Assembly (NCBI GenBank): GCA_016703265.1
Contig: JADJCK010000016.1
Location: 1 to 64,000, forward strand
Source of the DNA: a bacterium
GTDB lineage: Bacteria > Krumholzibacteriota > Krumholzibacteriia > LZORAL124-64-63
Direction: 5' to 3'
Length of the DNA stretch: 64,000 bases
Both the position numbers and the translations under genes were made by a program. Each line of letters begins with the position of its first letter. Position 1 is the first letter of the stretch. Shown here piece after piece: positions 1-9,411 of the stretch. Below the pieces are notes generated by a model. That model saw nothing but the letters and a program-made list of their open reading frames with translations, was not told the DNA's origin and searched no databases.

Positions 1-162
1 GCCGTCGCAGGTATAGGTGACGAAGACGGAGCCGTCGACGGTGGCGCCGGGGCTGCAGACCAGGTTGGTGCAGGCCAGGGCGGAGGAGGCGGCCAGCAGC
101 AGCCCGGTCAGGACCGGGACGAGCCGGCGCACGGCTGGCAGGCGAGTGGCGTTTGTGGGCAT
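1..162 (-). CDS. C69 family dipeptidase, N-terminal fragment
   Basis: This is the first 54 codons of a gene that runs off the left edge of the window. The protein begins MPTNATRL, has a hydrophobic signal segment (residues about 11-30) and continues as ALA-CTNLVCSPGATVDGSVF. Peptidases of family C69 (Ntn hydrolases) use an N-terminal Cys exposed by processing, followed by a T-N/T-x-L-x-x-x-x-x-A-x-x-D-G-S stretch, which matches Cys31 and the DGS here. It is therefore probably a secreted dipeptidase. It is transcribed in the same direction as the exopolysaccharide-type operon that ends at 304, so it could be read through from it. Only the N-terminus is visible, so the family call rests on this motif. 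Confidence 0.62.
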   Translation of the reverse strand, partial: MPTNATRLPAVRRLVPVLTGLLLAASSALACTNLVCSPGATVDGSVFVTYTCDG

Positions 163-303
163 GGCGGACCTTTGCGGGCTCGGGCCTTGGTGTACCGGCG
201 GGGCGCGACGGGCCGAACCGTAGCACCCGGCCCGTCCCGGGGCAATCCGCAGGACCCGCGCGCCGCCAGGGCCGTGCCGCCGAAATCGTGTCCGTCCGTG
301 CGG

Positions 304-2144
304 TCAGTCGGCAGGCGCCAGACGCAGGAAAAGGAAGGGCGAAGCCTGGCCGGCCGGGGCGGCGATCTCCTCCGCGACCATGGCCCTGACGTGCGCCGGC
401 ACCTCGGGCTCGGCCTCGAGATCCCAGATGAGCCAAGTGTCGCCGGCCGCGCGGAGCGCCGCCAGGTCGGCGGGCCCGGGGCGGGGCGGCAGTACGATGT
501 CGCCCCGCTGGCCGAGCGGCTGGCTCAGCACCCCGCCCATCAGCGTGCCCAGGCGCCCCAGCGCGTACGGTCTGATCTCCGCCGCGAGGAAGCGGTCCAG
601 GCCCGGCGTCCGGTCGAGGTCGGGGAAGATGTACCTGCAGGGAAGTACGATAGGCCGTGCGACCGCTCCGTCGCGGGCAGGAGGCCCTCCAGCCGTTCCA
701 GCCCCAGCGTGCGGTTCGTCTCCCAGCCGGCCAGCGCCACGCAGGCCATGGTCACGACGACGACCAGCAGTCGCGCAGCCCGTGTCCGCGCCTCACCCTG
801 CGCGCGCTGCAGCACCACGACCAGGGCCGGCAGCCCCAATCCGATCAGCCACACGGTGAAGCGGGCCCACCAGGAGGAAGTCTGGGCCCCGAGCAGCACG
901 GCCACGAGCGCGGCCAGGAACAGGAACTCCACAGCAAAGCGGTCGCGGCGGCGGCGCACCACGAGCAGCAGCAGCAGCGCCGTGGCCGGTATGCAGGCCA
1001 CGAGCCACAGGAAGCCGAGGCCGCCGGTGGGGGCGTAGCCGTGGATGGGCGCGTCGGTCTGCAGCCAGGACACCGGCATCCGCAGCCAGGCGGGGTAGGC
1101 GGCCAGCCAGGCCGGCAGGTTGGCCTCGCTGAACTGCACGTGGTCGTAGCCGGGGAAGATCACCTTGTGGCCGATCGCCACCTGGATGGGATGCACCGGG
1201 TTGCCCGTGATCAGCGCATTGCGAAGATACCAATAGCCGCCCGTTGCGACGGCCGCGACGACCGCCATCAACCATTGCGGCCAGCGACGCAGCGCCGAGC
1301 CCCGTTCGCGCCAGGCGACCACCGCCGCCACCATCACCGCGTTGACCAGGGCGAACGGCACGCCGCTGCCCTTGGCGCCGGCCATCAGGCCGAGCGCGGC
1401 GCCCCACAACACCCAGGGTCCGGCACCGGTCGGAGAGGTGGGGAACAGCACCAGCATCGCCGCCGCCAGCGAGGCGAGCACCGTGGCCGCGAAGGCGGGA
1501 TCGGTGTAGCAGGTCAGGCTCTGCGCGGCCAGCACCGGTGCACTCGACACCAGCGCCCCGGCCAGCCAGGCCCAGGTGCGGGACGCGCCCAGTCGTCGGG
1601 CGATGACCACCACCGCAAGCACCGCCAGCGGCCAGTACCAGAGGTTGCCCGCGTTGAGCAGCGCGTCGGCGCCATGCACGCGGTGCAGAAGGAACGTCGT
1701 GGCCTCGACGCCCATCGGGTAGTTGACGAAGGGGACCTCGGAAGGCGTTTCGAGCCAGGCGATCCGGCCGGCAACCGCCCACTCGTGGATAGCGGGCAGG
1801 TGGTAGTAGAGCCCGTCCCAGTCGTAGGGCGCGCGGCGCGCAGCCAGCAGCCACAGGCGGATCCAGACGAAAGCGGTCCAGCCGAGCGCCGCCGCGGTCG
1901 TCAGCCGCAGCAGAAGGCGCGTCGGGCGATCGCTCGCCGTCGGGCCCGCACCGGCGGCATCGTCCCGGTAGCGCAGGCCGAACAGTATCGCCACAAGCAG
2001 GGAGATGACCGTGATGATGGTGGCTGCGGCACGGCCCAGCGTCACGCCGAGTGCGCCCGACCACAGGCTGAACACCTGCAACAGGGCGAAGAGCACCGTC
2101 ACGCCGGCGAACAAACGCACGGCGGGACAGCCGCGGCTCACCAT
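304..2144 (-). CDS. Multi-spanning glycosyltransferase-like membrane protein (GT39/GT-C type), apparent frameshift
   Basis: The first about 500 residues hold around ten hydrophobic segments and an early acidic loop (WDGLYYHLPAIHEW) as in GT-C fold, dolichyl/undecaprenyl-phosphate-sugar-dependent transferases. The frame then runs into an implausible Ser/Arg-rich tail. A natural C-terminus (YIFPDLDRTPGLDRF, then LMGGVLSQPLGQ to the stop at 304) lies in another frame from about position 632. Restoring one base near the GGG run at 640-642 gives one 613-residue protein. The ATG at 2144 overlaps the stop of the barrel gene upstream by 7 nt, so the two are translationally coupled. The gene is last in an exopolysaccharide-type operon. 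The glycosyltransferase function is inferred from topology and context, not from an exact motif. Confidence 0.6.
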
Positions 2145-3010
2145 TCCCGGAAGTAGGAGGCCGAGATGCCGTCGGTGGTCCAGATGTCGCGCGCGTCACC
2201 GTGGTCGTAGCGCAGGTTGAAGCCCGAGCGCTCGTTCACGTACCGCATCAGGGCCACATGCGCGTTCCACGAATCGTAGTCGACCAGGACGCCGCCGGGG
2301 ATCGGCACATCGGGCCCCACCAGCTGGTAGGCCACCTGGCCGAAGTCGGCGCCGAGGCCCAGGTAGGTCTTCCGCCATGTGTAGAACGTGAGGCCGAAGC
2401 TGGTCGACGACGACTCGGTGTCGCCGGGCTGGCCGAACTCCAGGCGATGCCCGGCACTGACGATGACGTGGCTGAACCAGCGCGTCAGGCCCAGGCTCCA
2501 GCCGTGCGAACTGTTCTCGGCCTTGCTCTCGATGCGCGTGTAGCCGAGGCTCGCCAGCATGCCGGCGACAGGCTGGGTGATGCCCAGGTCCAGGCGGTAG
2601 CGGTGCGCCAGCACATCGCCCGTGCCGCTGGAGATGCCGGCCATCAGCGAGGTGTCGCCCAGGTACCGGGTGTAGGAGAGGCCTCCGTCCAGGCTCGAGT
2701 CGCCCAGGCGATGCTGGCGGCCCACGGTCAGGCGCCAGGTATCCAGTTGGGCGCGCGAACGCGCATAGCGCACGTACTGGCTGTCGAAGCTGCTCGTGGC
2801 GTCGGAACCGCGGAAGTCGTAGCGGCCGAGGCCGAGGCCGAACTCGATCACCTGGTCGGCAGCCGGCGCCAGTCCCGGCAGGCGCTCGGGGCCTTCCGGC
2901 GGCGCCTGAGCGGCGGCCGGGCCTGCCGTCAGGAACAGCAGCGCCGCGCCCGCCAACAGGGCGCGGAGCGGGGCACGGCGGTGGCCGTGATTCCGGCGAC
3001 GTTCGAACAT
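2138..3010 (-). CDS. YaiO-like outer-membrane beta-barrel protein
   Basis: This is a 290-residue secreted protein. An Arg-rich n-region and a hydrophobic core end in AGPAAA-QA (cleavage near residue 35). The rest is made of alternating amphipathic strands rich in Tyr, Gly and Trp (for example RYRLDLGITQPVAGMLASLGYTRIES) and ends in Trp, as outer-membrane barrels do. Barrels of the YaiO family lie next to GT2 glycosyltransferases in E. coli (yaiP-yaiS-yaiO), and the same partnership is seen here. Likely role: export or anchoring of the polymer made by the upstream synthase. The start at 3010 is chosen because GAGGAG lies 6 nt upstream; an earlier in-frame ATG at 3058 has no such site and would put charged residues before the signal peptide. 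Confidence 0.55.
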   Translation of the reverse strand: MFERRRNHGHRRAPLRALLAGAALLFLTAGPAAAQAPPEGPERLPGLAPAADQVIEFGLGLGRYDFRGSDATSSFDSQYVRYARSRAQLDTWRLTVGRQHRLGDSSLDGGLSYTRYLGDTSLMAGISSGTGDVLAHRYRLDLGITQPVAGMLASLGYTRIESKAENSSHGWSLGLTRWFSHVIVSAGHRLEFGQPGDTESSSTSFGLTFYTWRKTYLGLGADFGQVAYQLVGPDVPIPGGVLVDYDSWNAHVALMRYVNERSGFNLRYDHGDARDIWTTDGISASYFREW

Positions 3011-3070
3011 CGTCTTGCTCCTCTGCGCACGGCGCGCCTCAGGACACGCGTACATCACGACACACGCACA

Positions 3071-4987
3071 TCACGACACACGCACTTGCCGCTGCACGTT
3101 CTCGTCGTGCAAACGGTCCTGCCAGCTGAATCCCCAGCCGAAGAGCGCGATGAACATCATCACGTTGAGCGGCAGGCCGGCGACGAAGAACAGCAGGGGC
3201 ATCACCAGCAGCGAGGCGTGGTGCATCAACCAGGCGTGCAGGAAGTACTGCAGCGGGATCATGATGACCAGGTGCCCCATCATGGCCGCGGTCAGCCCGA
3301 CCTTGCGCCCGAGGCTGAAGTCGAACAGGTAGTAGGTGAAGCCGAGGATCGGCGGGATCAGCGCCAGCAGGAAGAACCCCGCGATCATCGTCCCGTGCAC
3401 GTAGCCGTCGCCGGTGTAGGGGAAGTGCCCGCCCCAGAAATGGAAGTACACCTGCGCCGTTGCCTGGAAAAAGCCGGCGATGCGCAGGAAATACGCCAGC
3501 GGCAGGAAGCGGTGGGGCAGCAGCAGCGACACCACCAGCACCACCGAGGTGATGCCGGCGCCGATCAGCCAGGCCAGGTTGCCGGGCAGCCCCGCCCCGA
3601 AGCCCAGGTACGGCACCTCGAAACCCAGTCCGGCCAGCTTGTATGTAACCATGCTCGTGGAGCCGCCCATGCCGGCGACCGACTGCCAGAAGTCCATGAT
3701 CGCCAGCCACAGGCGTGCGACACCGCCGCGGGTCACGAACAGCAGCAGCCAGAACGCCAGCACCAGCAGCGCCGAGGTCAGGATCTTGCCGCCGTTGCGG
3801 GGCGACGAGAGCAGGGCGCGGTGCCGGGGGATGAAACCGCCGCGGAAGCCCCGCCGACTCAGGTGGTCCAGTCGCTGGTCGAGTGCCTTTTCGGGCGGCC
3901 GCACGACATCGCCCCGGCGGTGGGCCCAGACGGTGCCGTGGCAGCGCACGCCCTGCTCGATCCGGATGTCGAGCGCGCTGGCCGTGGTTGGTGCCGCCGC
4001 CGAGCCCACGACACAACCGGCGCCGAGCGTGAGCGCCTGTTCGCTGACGATGGGGCCGCCGATGCGGCAGCCCGCGCCGAACGCGACGTCGCGCTGCCCG
4101 ACGATGCTGCCCGTCACGGTCACGCCGCGTTCGGCGCTGAACCGCCCGTGGCTCTTGAGGCTGCCCTGCAGGTGCGAGCCTTCACGCAGGATCACGGTGC
4201 CGTCGACGACCAGGTCGTGCTCGAGCCGACGGCCGGCCGGCAGTTCGAAGTCGCCCTTCACCAGCCAGCGACCGCCCGTGGTGTCGACCAGCCCGTGAAT
4301 GTCGGCTTCCACCAGCGGCGCCGCGTCGGGGGCGACGCCAAGGGGCCCCGGCGCGGGGGCCGCGGCGCCGAACGTGATGACGGGCGCATTCAGGCGCTCG
4401 AAACCGCAGCCCGGCTCCAGGTGCACCGACGCATCGGAGGACACGCGGCCGCACAGGCGGCAGCCTTCGCCGGCCGTGAGGGCCCGCCCGGCGTGCAGCC
4501 AGCGCAGCGACGCGCTGCCGGCCGCCAGCGTCAGCGAGCCGTCGGCCATGGCCGCACGGTAGACGCTGCGCGCGCCGCCGGTGAGGTTGCCCGCGGCATA
4601 AACCTCGCCGGCATGCACCCAGTCGGCCGGCAGCCGCAGGTCGTTCGCAGCGACGATGAGCCGGGTGCAGTACGCACGCTCGTCGGCGGCAAGGTCCGCG
4701 TCGGCGTTGCCGCCCTGGGTCACGAGATACGGCGTGCCGTCGGCCAGTTCACCGGTCAGGGCCGCGCCTTCGCTGCGGCTCCGTTCCATGATCCCCTTCA
4801 GCGTCCGGTCCAGGTAGGCGCGGAAGCCCTGCGCGAAGTGGCGCACCTCGACCTCGGAGCGGCGCTGCACCGGCAAGGCCTCGGCATCCGATTTGCGGGT
4901 CAGTTCGCGCCAGCCCGGAATGAACGGCAGCAGCGTCCAACCCAGTACCAGCGCCAGGAAGACGAGGATGGCCAGGCCTACACCCAT
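3071..4987 (-). CDS. Membrane protein with bactofilin-like polymer-forming region
   Basis: This is a 638-residue protein. It has an N-terminal membrane anchor (residues 3-24), then a soluble region. Roughly residues 120-370 carry short repeated turns of the bactofilin/left-handed beta-helix kind (EGSHLQGSLKSHGRFSAERG, then GCRIGGPIVSEQALTLGAGC). From about residue 405 there are six or more membrane helices. The start at 4987 overlaps the glycosyltransferase stop by 10 nt, so synthesis is coupled. The order synthase, bactofilin-membrane fusion, outer-membrane barrel suggests a scaffold or inner-membrane partner of a polysaccharide secretion machine. No catalytic motif was recognised. An open frame continues upstream of 4987, but that part is the out-of-frame shadow of the glycosyltransferase. 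Confidence 0.6.
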   Translation of the reverse strand: MGVGLAILVFLALVLGWTLLPFIPGWRELTRKSDAEALPVQRRSEVEVRHFAQGFRAYLDRTLKGIMERSRSEGAALTGELADGTPYLVTQGGNADADLAADERAYCTRLIVAANDLRLPADWVHAGEVYAAGNLTGGARSVYRAAMADGSLTLAAGSASLRWLHAGRALTAGEGCRLCGRVSSDASVHLEPGCGFERLNAPVITFGAAAPAPGPLGVAPDAAPLVEADIHGLVDTTGGRWLVKGDFELPAGRRLEHDLVVDGTVILREGSHLQGSLKSHGRFSAERGVTVTGSIVGQRDVAFGAGCRIGGPIVSEQALTLGAGCVVGSAAAPTTASALDIRIEQGVRCHGTVWAHRRGDVVRPPEKALDQRLDHLSRRGFRGGFIPRHRALLSSPRNGGKILTSALLVLAFWLLLFVTRGGVARLWLAIMDFWQSVAGMGGSTSMVTYKLAGLGFEVPYLGFGAGLPGNLAWLIGAGITSVVLVVSLLLPHRFLPLAYFLRIAGFFQATAQVYFHFWGGHFPYTGDGYVHGTMIAGFFLLALIPPILGFTYYLFDFSLGRKVGLTAAMMGHLVIMIPLQYFLHAWLMHHASLLVMPLLFFVAGLPLNVMMFIALFGWGFSWQDRLHDENVQRQVRVS

Positions 4988-6393
4988 CGCGACCTCCGCT
5001 CGCTGCGCTCGGTCTTGTGCCAGTGCACGTTCCGGGTGGGACGCGCGAACGGCTGCGTCACCGTCGCCCGCGCCACGGCCATGAGGCTGACCAGGAAGCC
5101 GGCCATGATGAACGGCAGCAGGCGTACCCGCGAACGCGTGCCGTCCAGGTAGGTCGCGGCGGCGATCTCGAAGAAGACCGCGAAATTGCCGAGCGTGCTG
5201 TAGCCGGTCACCGCCAGGATGACGATGAGCCCGGGCTTGGTCACGCCCAGGTACCACAGCACCACGCCCAGGACCCAGCCGAGCACCACGATGGGCGACA
5301 TCAGGTAGATGTTCAGCAGCAGCAGGCCGTCGATCTTCTCCGCCAGGCGCGTGCGCCGGTTGAACACGAGCCGCCCGGCGTACTTGCGCAGCACCTGGTT
5401 GTGCCCGCGCGCCCAGCGGAAGATCTGCCGCATCCGGGAGCGCCAGGTCTCGGGCACCTGCTCGTAGCACTCGGAGCGGTTCTGGTACACCGTCTTCCAG
5501 CCCGCCAGCAGCAGCCGCATGGTGATGTCGGTGTCCTCGGCCAGGCTGCGCACGTCCCAGCCGCCCACCGCCTCGACCGCGCGCCGGCGAATGCCGCCGA
5601 CCGTGCCGCCGTACTGCGGCACCAGGCCCAGGTTCATGCGCGCCTGCTGGTCCACCTGGTAGCCGCCCGCGCGCTCCAGGTCGAGCAGGCGGGTCAACAG
5701 GTTCACGTCGGCGTTCAGCGGCACGACGCGGCCCATCACCGCTCCGACCTCGGGGTCGAAGAACGGTGCCACGAGCTGCTTGATGAGCCCGCGGCCGGGA
5801 ATGTAGTCGGCGTCGAAGACCAGCACGATGTCGTCGGTGATGAGCGGCAGGGCGTCCTGCAGTGCCGCCGCCTTGCCGGCCAACCCGTCCTCGCGGTGGA
5901 ACGGCTTGATGAGCCCGGCGTGGTCGCGGGCGAAGCCGTCGATGATCTCGCGGGTGCCGTCGGTGCTGCGGTCGTTCAGCGGCATGATGCGCAGCCGGTC
6001 GTGCGGGTAGTCCACTTCGAGCAGCGCCGTCAGGATGTCGCTGATCACCCGCTCCTCGTTGTGGGCCGGGATCAGGATCGTCACGTGCGGCCACTCGGCC
6101 GTCTCGAGATCGAGGTACGGATGACGCTGGCGGCCGAACAGGCGGTTGAGCGTGAAGTAGTAGTGGCGGAGCAGGTTGACCACGACGATGGCGATGATCA
6201 GGTACAGCGCGGCCAGCATGATGCGCACGTACAGGGGCCGCGCCGGATCGGGCAGCGGCAGGTCCTCAACGGGCATGGCCAGCACCACGGCCACCACAGC
6301 TGCCGCGAACATCGTGATCACGATGACCGGCAGCACCCACCAGTGCGCATAGCCGGCCTTGAGGTCGTGCTCGGCGCTGCGTTCGGAGTCCAT
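4978..6393 (-). CDS. Processive family 2 glycosyltransferase (polysaccharide synthase)
   Basis: This 471-residue inner-membrane protein has two N-terminal helices (about 18-45 and 55-80) and a cytoplasmic GT-A domain. The domain carries all processive GT2 signatures: TILIPAHNEE, NDRSTD, the metal-binding DAD in VLVFDADYIPGRG, the catalytic acid in LAEDTDITM, and QIFRW (QxxRW). Several C-terminal helices follow. It resembles the PgaC/IcaA-type and cellulose synthase-type enzymes that build and extrude a beta-linked polymer from a UDP-sugar. wecB lies 16 nt upstream, which suggests UDP-ManNAc or UDP-GlcNAc as the donor (inference). The start at 6393 is supported by GGGAGA just upstream. Confidence 0.85.
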   Translation of the reverse strand: MDSERSAEHDLKAGYAHWWVLPVIVITMFAAAVVAVVLAMPVEDLPLPDPARPLYVRIMLAALYLIIAIVVVNLLRHYYFTLNRLFGRQRHPYLDLETAEWPHVTILIPAHNEERVISDILTALLEVDYPHDRLRIMPLNDRSTDGTREIIDGFARDHAGLIKPFHREDGLAGKAAALQDALPLITDDIVLVFDADYIPGRGLIKQLVAPFFDPEVGAVMGRVVPLNADVNLLTRLLDLERAGGYQVDQQARMNLGLVPQYGGTVGGIRRRAVEAVGGWDVRSLAEDTDITMRLLLAGWKTVYQNRSECYEQVPETWRSRMRQIFRWARGHNQVLRKYAGRLVFNRRTRLAEKIDGLLLLNIYLMSPIVVLGWVLGVVLWYLGVTKPGLIVILAVTGYSTLGNFAVFFEIAAATYLDGTRSRVRLLPFIMAGFLVSLMAVARATVTQPFARPTRNVHWHKTERSERRSRWV

Positions 6394-6409
6394 TGATTCT
6401 CCCGCTGTT

Positions 6410-7564
6410 CTACCGTCGGCCGGCCACCGAGACCTGGGGCACCCACGGCTCGACCGTCTCGCCCAGCAGCGCTGCCGCAATGCGCTCGGCAGCCCGGCCG
6501 TCACCGTAGCACTGCGGCGGACGGCTGCGATGGGCCGGCGCGAAGCCGCCGCCGAGGAAATGACGGGCGGCCGCCACGATCTCTTCGCGGTCGGTGCCCA
6601 CCAGGCGTGCCGCGTCGACCTCGATGGCCTCGGGGCGTTCCGTCACTTCACGCATCACGAGCACGGGCCGCCCCAGCGTGGGCGCCTCTTCCTGCATGCC
6701 GCCCGAATCGGTGATGACCAGTTCGGACCTGAGCATCACGCGAACGAGGCTCAGGTGATCGAGCGGCTGGCAGAGGACCACCCGCGGTGCATCGGCCAGG
6801 AGCTGCTGGCCCACCAGCCTGATCTCCGGCCTCGGATGCAAGGGGTAGATGACATGGATGCGCTCGTCAAGTGCCGCGATGTCGCGCAGCGCGGCGCAGA
6901 TCCGCGCGAACGGTTCGCCCAGGTTCTCGCGCCTGTGGGCCGTGGCCAGCACCAGCCGGGCGTCCGCGGGCAGCGTGCCCAGCGGGGGTGGCAATGCCTC
7001 GGGCCCGAGCCCGGCCACGGTGTCGAAAAGGGCGTCGATCCCGGTGTTGCCCACCACCAGGATCCGCTCAGCAGGGATGCCCTCGGCCAGCAGGTTGTCG
7101 CGCGCGCGCGGCGTCGGCGCCAGGTGCAGGTCGGCCATCTGGGCGATCAGGCAGCGGTTCAGCTCCTCGGGGAAGGGCTGCGAGCGGTCGAAAGTGCGCA
7201 AGCCCGCCTCGACGTGGGCCACGCGGTAGCCGCAGCCGGCCGCGGCCAGCGCCGCCATCGCCGCCGTGGTCGTGTCGCCCTGCACGATCACCCAGTCGGG
7301 CCGTTCCTGCGCCAGCACGGGCTGCATGCCGATGAGGATGGCGGCTGCCACGTCCGAAGGCGTCTGTTTCGGCGCCATGATGTCCAGGTCGTGGTGGATC
7401 TGGAGGCCGAACCGCCCAAGAACCTGGTCCATGAGTTCGCGATGCTGCGCCGTGACGCAGACCCGGCTGTCGATGACTTCGCTGCGCCGCGCGAAGACCT
7501 GAAGGACGGGGGCCAGCTTGATGGCTTCGGGGCGCGTACCGATCACGGTAAGGATCTTGGGCAT
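6410..7564 (-). CDS. wecB: UDP-N-acetylglucosamine 2-epimerase, non-hydrolysing
   Basis: This 384-residue cytoplasmic enzyme interconverts UDP-GlcNAc and UDP-ManNAc. Family signatures are clear: GTRPEAIKLAPV at the N-terminus, QGDTTT, HVEAGLRTFDRSQPFPEE, HRRENLG and TDSGGMQEEAP near the C-terminus. The length is typical for WecB/MnaA. It is the first gene of the minus-strand operon and directly precedes the polymerising glycosyltransferase, so it probably supplies or balances the sugar nucleotide for the polymer. It starts at the ATG at 7564, preceded by a GAGG about 10 nt upstream. Confidence 0.93.
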   Translation of the reverse strand: MPKILTVIGTRPEAIKLAPVLQVFARRSEVIDSRVCVTAQHRELMDQVLGRFGLQIHHDLDIMAPKQTPSDVAAAILIGMQPVLAQERPDWVIVQGDTTTAAMAALAAAGCGYRVAHVEAGLRTFDRSQPFPEELNRCLIAQMADLHLAPTPRARDNLLAEGIPAERILVVGNTGIDALFDTVAGLGPEALPPPLGTLPADARLVLATAHRRENLGEPFARICAALRDIAALDERIHVIYPLHPRPEIRLVGQQLLADAPRVVLCQPLDHLSLVRVMLRSELVITDSGGMQEEAPTLGRPVLVMREVTERPEAIEVDAARLVGTDREEIVAAARHFLGGGFAPAHRSRPPQCYGDGRAAERIAAALLGETVEPWVPQVSVAGRR

Positions 7565-7618
7565 ATGCGTTCGTACCTCGTCTCGGTCCCTGCGGTGGCG
7601 CCAGACACGCCTGCCGTG

Positions 7619-7647
7619 AGCGTAGGTTGTTGCGCGGACGCGATCAA
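7619..7647 (-). promoter_or_regulatory. Possible sigma70-type promoter of the wecB operon
   Basis: On the minus strand TTGATC (7642-7647) and TACGCT (7619-7624) are separated by 17 nt and lie about 55 nt before the wecB start. Match to consensus is moderate (4/6 and 3/6). Confidence 0.35.
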
Positions 7648-7690
7648 CCTTGTTTTCGGGCGCCCCGTCCCGGGCCTTGACCGGTATCTG

Positions 7691-7730
7691 AAAAAGGAGG
7701 CTCCCTCAGCCGATCCGGCGAGGGAGCCCC
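7691..7730 (-). terminator. Rho-independent terminator after ahcY
   Basis: On the minus strand GGCTCCCTC pairs perfectly with GAGGGAGCC (9 bp, 12-nt loop), followed by TCCTTTTT. It lies about 46 nt past the ahcY stop, and it separates ahcY from the wecB operon. Confidence 0.85.
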
Positions 7731-7775
7731 CAAGGTAGGATCAAAGGCGCCCGGCGGCGACCACCCGTACCCCTG

Positions 7776-9149
7776 CTAGTACTTGTAGTCGTCCTTCTTG
7801 AACGGCCCTTCGACCTTCACGTTGATGTACTTGGCCTGCACCGGCGTCAGCCTGGTGACCACGCCGCCGAACCCGCGCACCATCTCGGCCGCGACTTCCT
7901 CGTCCAGCTTCTTGGGCAGCACCGTCACCGAGAGCGGTTCGGTCTTCTTGTCGGCCCAGCGGCGGCCGTAGAGGTGCATCTGGGCCAGCACCTGGTTGGC
8001 GAACGAGCCGTCCATGATCCGCGAGGGATGCCCGGTGGCGTTGCCCAGGTTGACCAGCCGGCCTTCCGACAGGAGCAGGATGTAGTTGTCCGCGTTGTTC
8101 TTGTCGCGCTGGATGCGGTGCACCTGCGGCTTGACCTCGGACCACTGCCAGGTGCGGCGCATGAAGGCCGTGTCGATCTCGCTGTCGAAGTGGCCGATGT
8201 TGCAGACCACGGCGCCCTGCTTGATCGCCGCCAGCATGTGCTCATCGCAGACGTTCACGTTGCCGGTGGTCGTCACCAGCAGGTCGATGGTGCCCATCAG
8301 GGCCTTGTCGATGCCCGCGGCCGTGCCGGTGTTGATCCCGTCCACATAGGGCGAAACGACCTCGTAGCCGTCCATGCAGGCCTGCATGGCGCAGATCGGG
8401 TCGATCTCGCTCACCTTGACGATCATGCCTTCCTGCCGCAGGCTCTGGGCCGAGCCCTTGCCCACATCGCCGTAGCCGACGACCAGGGCCTTCTTGCCCG
8501 CGAGCAGCATGTCGGTGCCGCGCTTCACGGCGTCGTTCAGGCTGTGGCGGCAGCCGTACTTGTTGTCGTTCTTCGACTTCGTGACCGAGTCGTTCACGTT
8601 GATCGCCGGCACCTTCAGTTCGCCGTTCTCGAGCATCTCGAGCAGGCGATGCACACCGGTCGTGGTCTCCTCGGTGATGCCGTGGATGCTGTTCAGCATC
8701 TGCGGGTACTTCTGGTGCACCATGCCCGTCAGGTCGCCGCCGTCGTCGAGGATCATGTTGGCCGCCCAGGGCTGGCCGTTCTTCAGGATCGTCTGCTCGA
8801 TGCACCACTCGCCTTCTTCGACCGTCTGGCCCTTCCAGGCGTAGACGGCGGTACCGGCCGCCGCGATGGCCGCCGCAGCGTGGTCCTGCGTCGAGAAGAT
8901 GTTGCACGACGACCAGCGCACCTCGGCGCCCAGGTCGATCAGCGTCTCGATCAGCACGGCCGTCTGGATGGTCATGTGGATGCAACCGAGGATCTTCGCG
9001 CCCTTGAGCGGCTGTTCCGCCTTGTACTTGCGACGAAGGGCCATCAGGGCCGGCATCTCGGTCTCGGCCAGGGCGATCTCGCGCCGTCCGAAATCCGCCA
9101 GACCGATATCCGCGACCTTGTAGTCGGCAACCTTCTCTTGATTCGTCAT
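7776..9149 (-). CDS. ahcY: S-adenosylhomocysteine hydrolase
   Basis: This 457-residue cytoplasmic NAD-dependent enzyme splits S-adenosylhomocysteine into adenosine and homocysteine and so recycles the product of SAM-dependent methylation. Visible signatures are CIHMTIQTAVLIETL (substrate site), CNIFSTQDHAAAA, DDGGDLT, NVNDSVTKSKNDN with the catalytic Lys, the NAD-binding GYGDVGKGSAQSLR, and the C-terminal Lys/Tyr clamp KDDYKY. The start at 9149 has GGGAGA upstream; the open frame extends further 5' but is not conserved-looking there. The gene is monocistronic, with its own terminator. No SAH riboswitch consensus was found in the 5' region. Confidence 0.96.
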   Translation of the reverse strand: MTNQEKVADYKVADIGLADFGRREIALAETEMPALMALRRKYKAEQPLKGAKILGCIHMTIQTAVLIETLIDLGAEVRWSSCNIFSTQDHAAAAIAAAGTAVYAWKGQTVEEGEWCIEQTILKNGQPWAANMILDDGGDLTGMVHQKYPQMLNSIHGITEETTTGVHRLLEMLENGELKVPAINVNDSVTKSKNDNKYGCRHSLNDAVKRGTDMLLAGKKALVVGYGDVGKGSAQSLRQEGMIVKVSEIDPICAMQACMDGYEVVSPYVDGINTGTAAGIDKALMGTIDLLVTTTGNVNVCDEHMLAAIKQGAVVCNIGHFDSEIDTAFMRRTWQWSEVKPQVHRIQRDKNNADNYILLLSEGRLVNLGNATGHPSRIMDGSFANQVLAQMHLYGRRWADKKTEPLSVTVLPKKLDEEVAAEMVRGFGGVVTRLTPVQAKYINVKVEGPFKKDDYKY

Positions 9150-9257
9150 TCTTGCTTCTCCCTTGGGAATCCTGCCGCGGTAGGCTTTTTTCAACCCGTC
9201 CAATATGATGCCTTTTCTGCCACCGTCCACCCTATTTCGGCTCCTTGGGGGCTGATA

Positions 9258-9269
9258 TTGAGTTCTCAA
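9258..9269. promoter_or_regulatory. Short palindrome in the ahcY/VOC divergent region
   Basis: TTGAGTTCTCAA forms a 5-bp inverted repeat (TTGAG/CTCAA) about 110 nt upstream of ahcY and 143 nt upstream of the VOC gene. It is a candidate operator only; nothing else in 9150-9411 was recognised. Confidence 0.2.
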
Positions 9270-9411
9270 ATCGTCAGGGTTCACGGTTCGATGTGCAGGT
9301 TCTGTAACGATTGATCAAGAGCGGCGCGGTCCGCAGGCCGGTTCCCCTTGCCGGAATCACGAATTGAAGGAACCTTGTTGGTCCCGTACCCCAGCCACCA
9401 GGGTGGTCCCG

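Noticed and set aside
2201..5152. A 983-codon open frame on the plus strand
   Set aside because: It is antisense to three well-supported minus-strand genes and its translation is low-complexity His/Arg/Gln-rich, a GC-skew shadow.
3071..6094. A 1007-codon minus-strand frame suggesting a large fusion protein
   Set aside because: Its first 369 codons are the out-of-frame shadow of the GT2 gene; the real start is 4987 with a coupled overlap.
9150..9411. SAH riboswitch upstream of ahcY
   Set aside because: The conserved SAH-riboswitch core sequence was not found on the minus strand.
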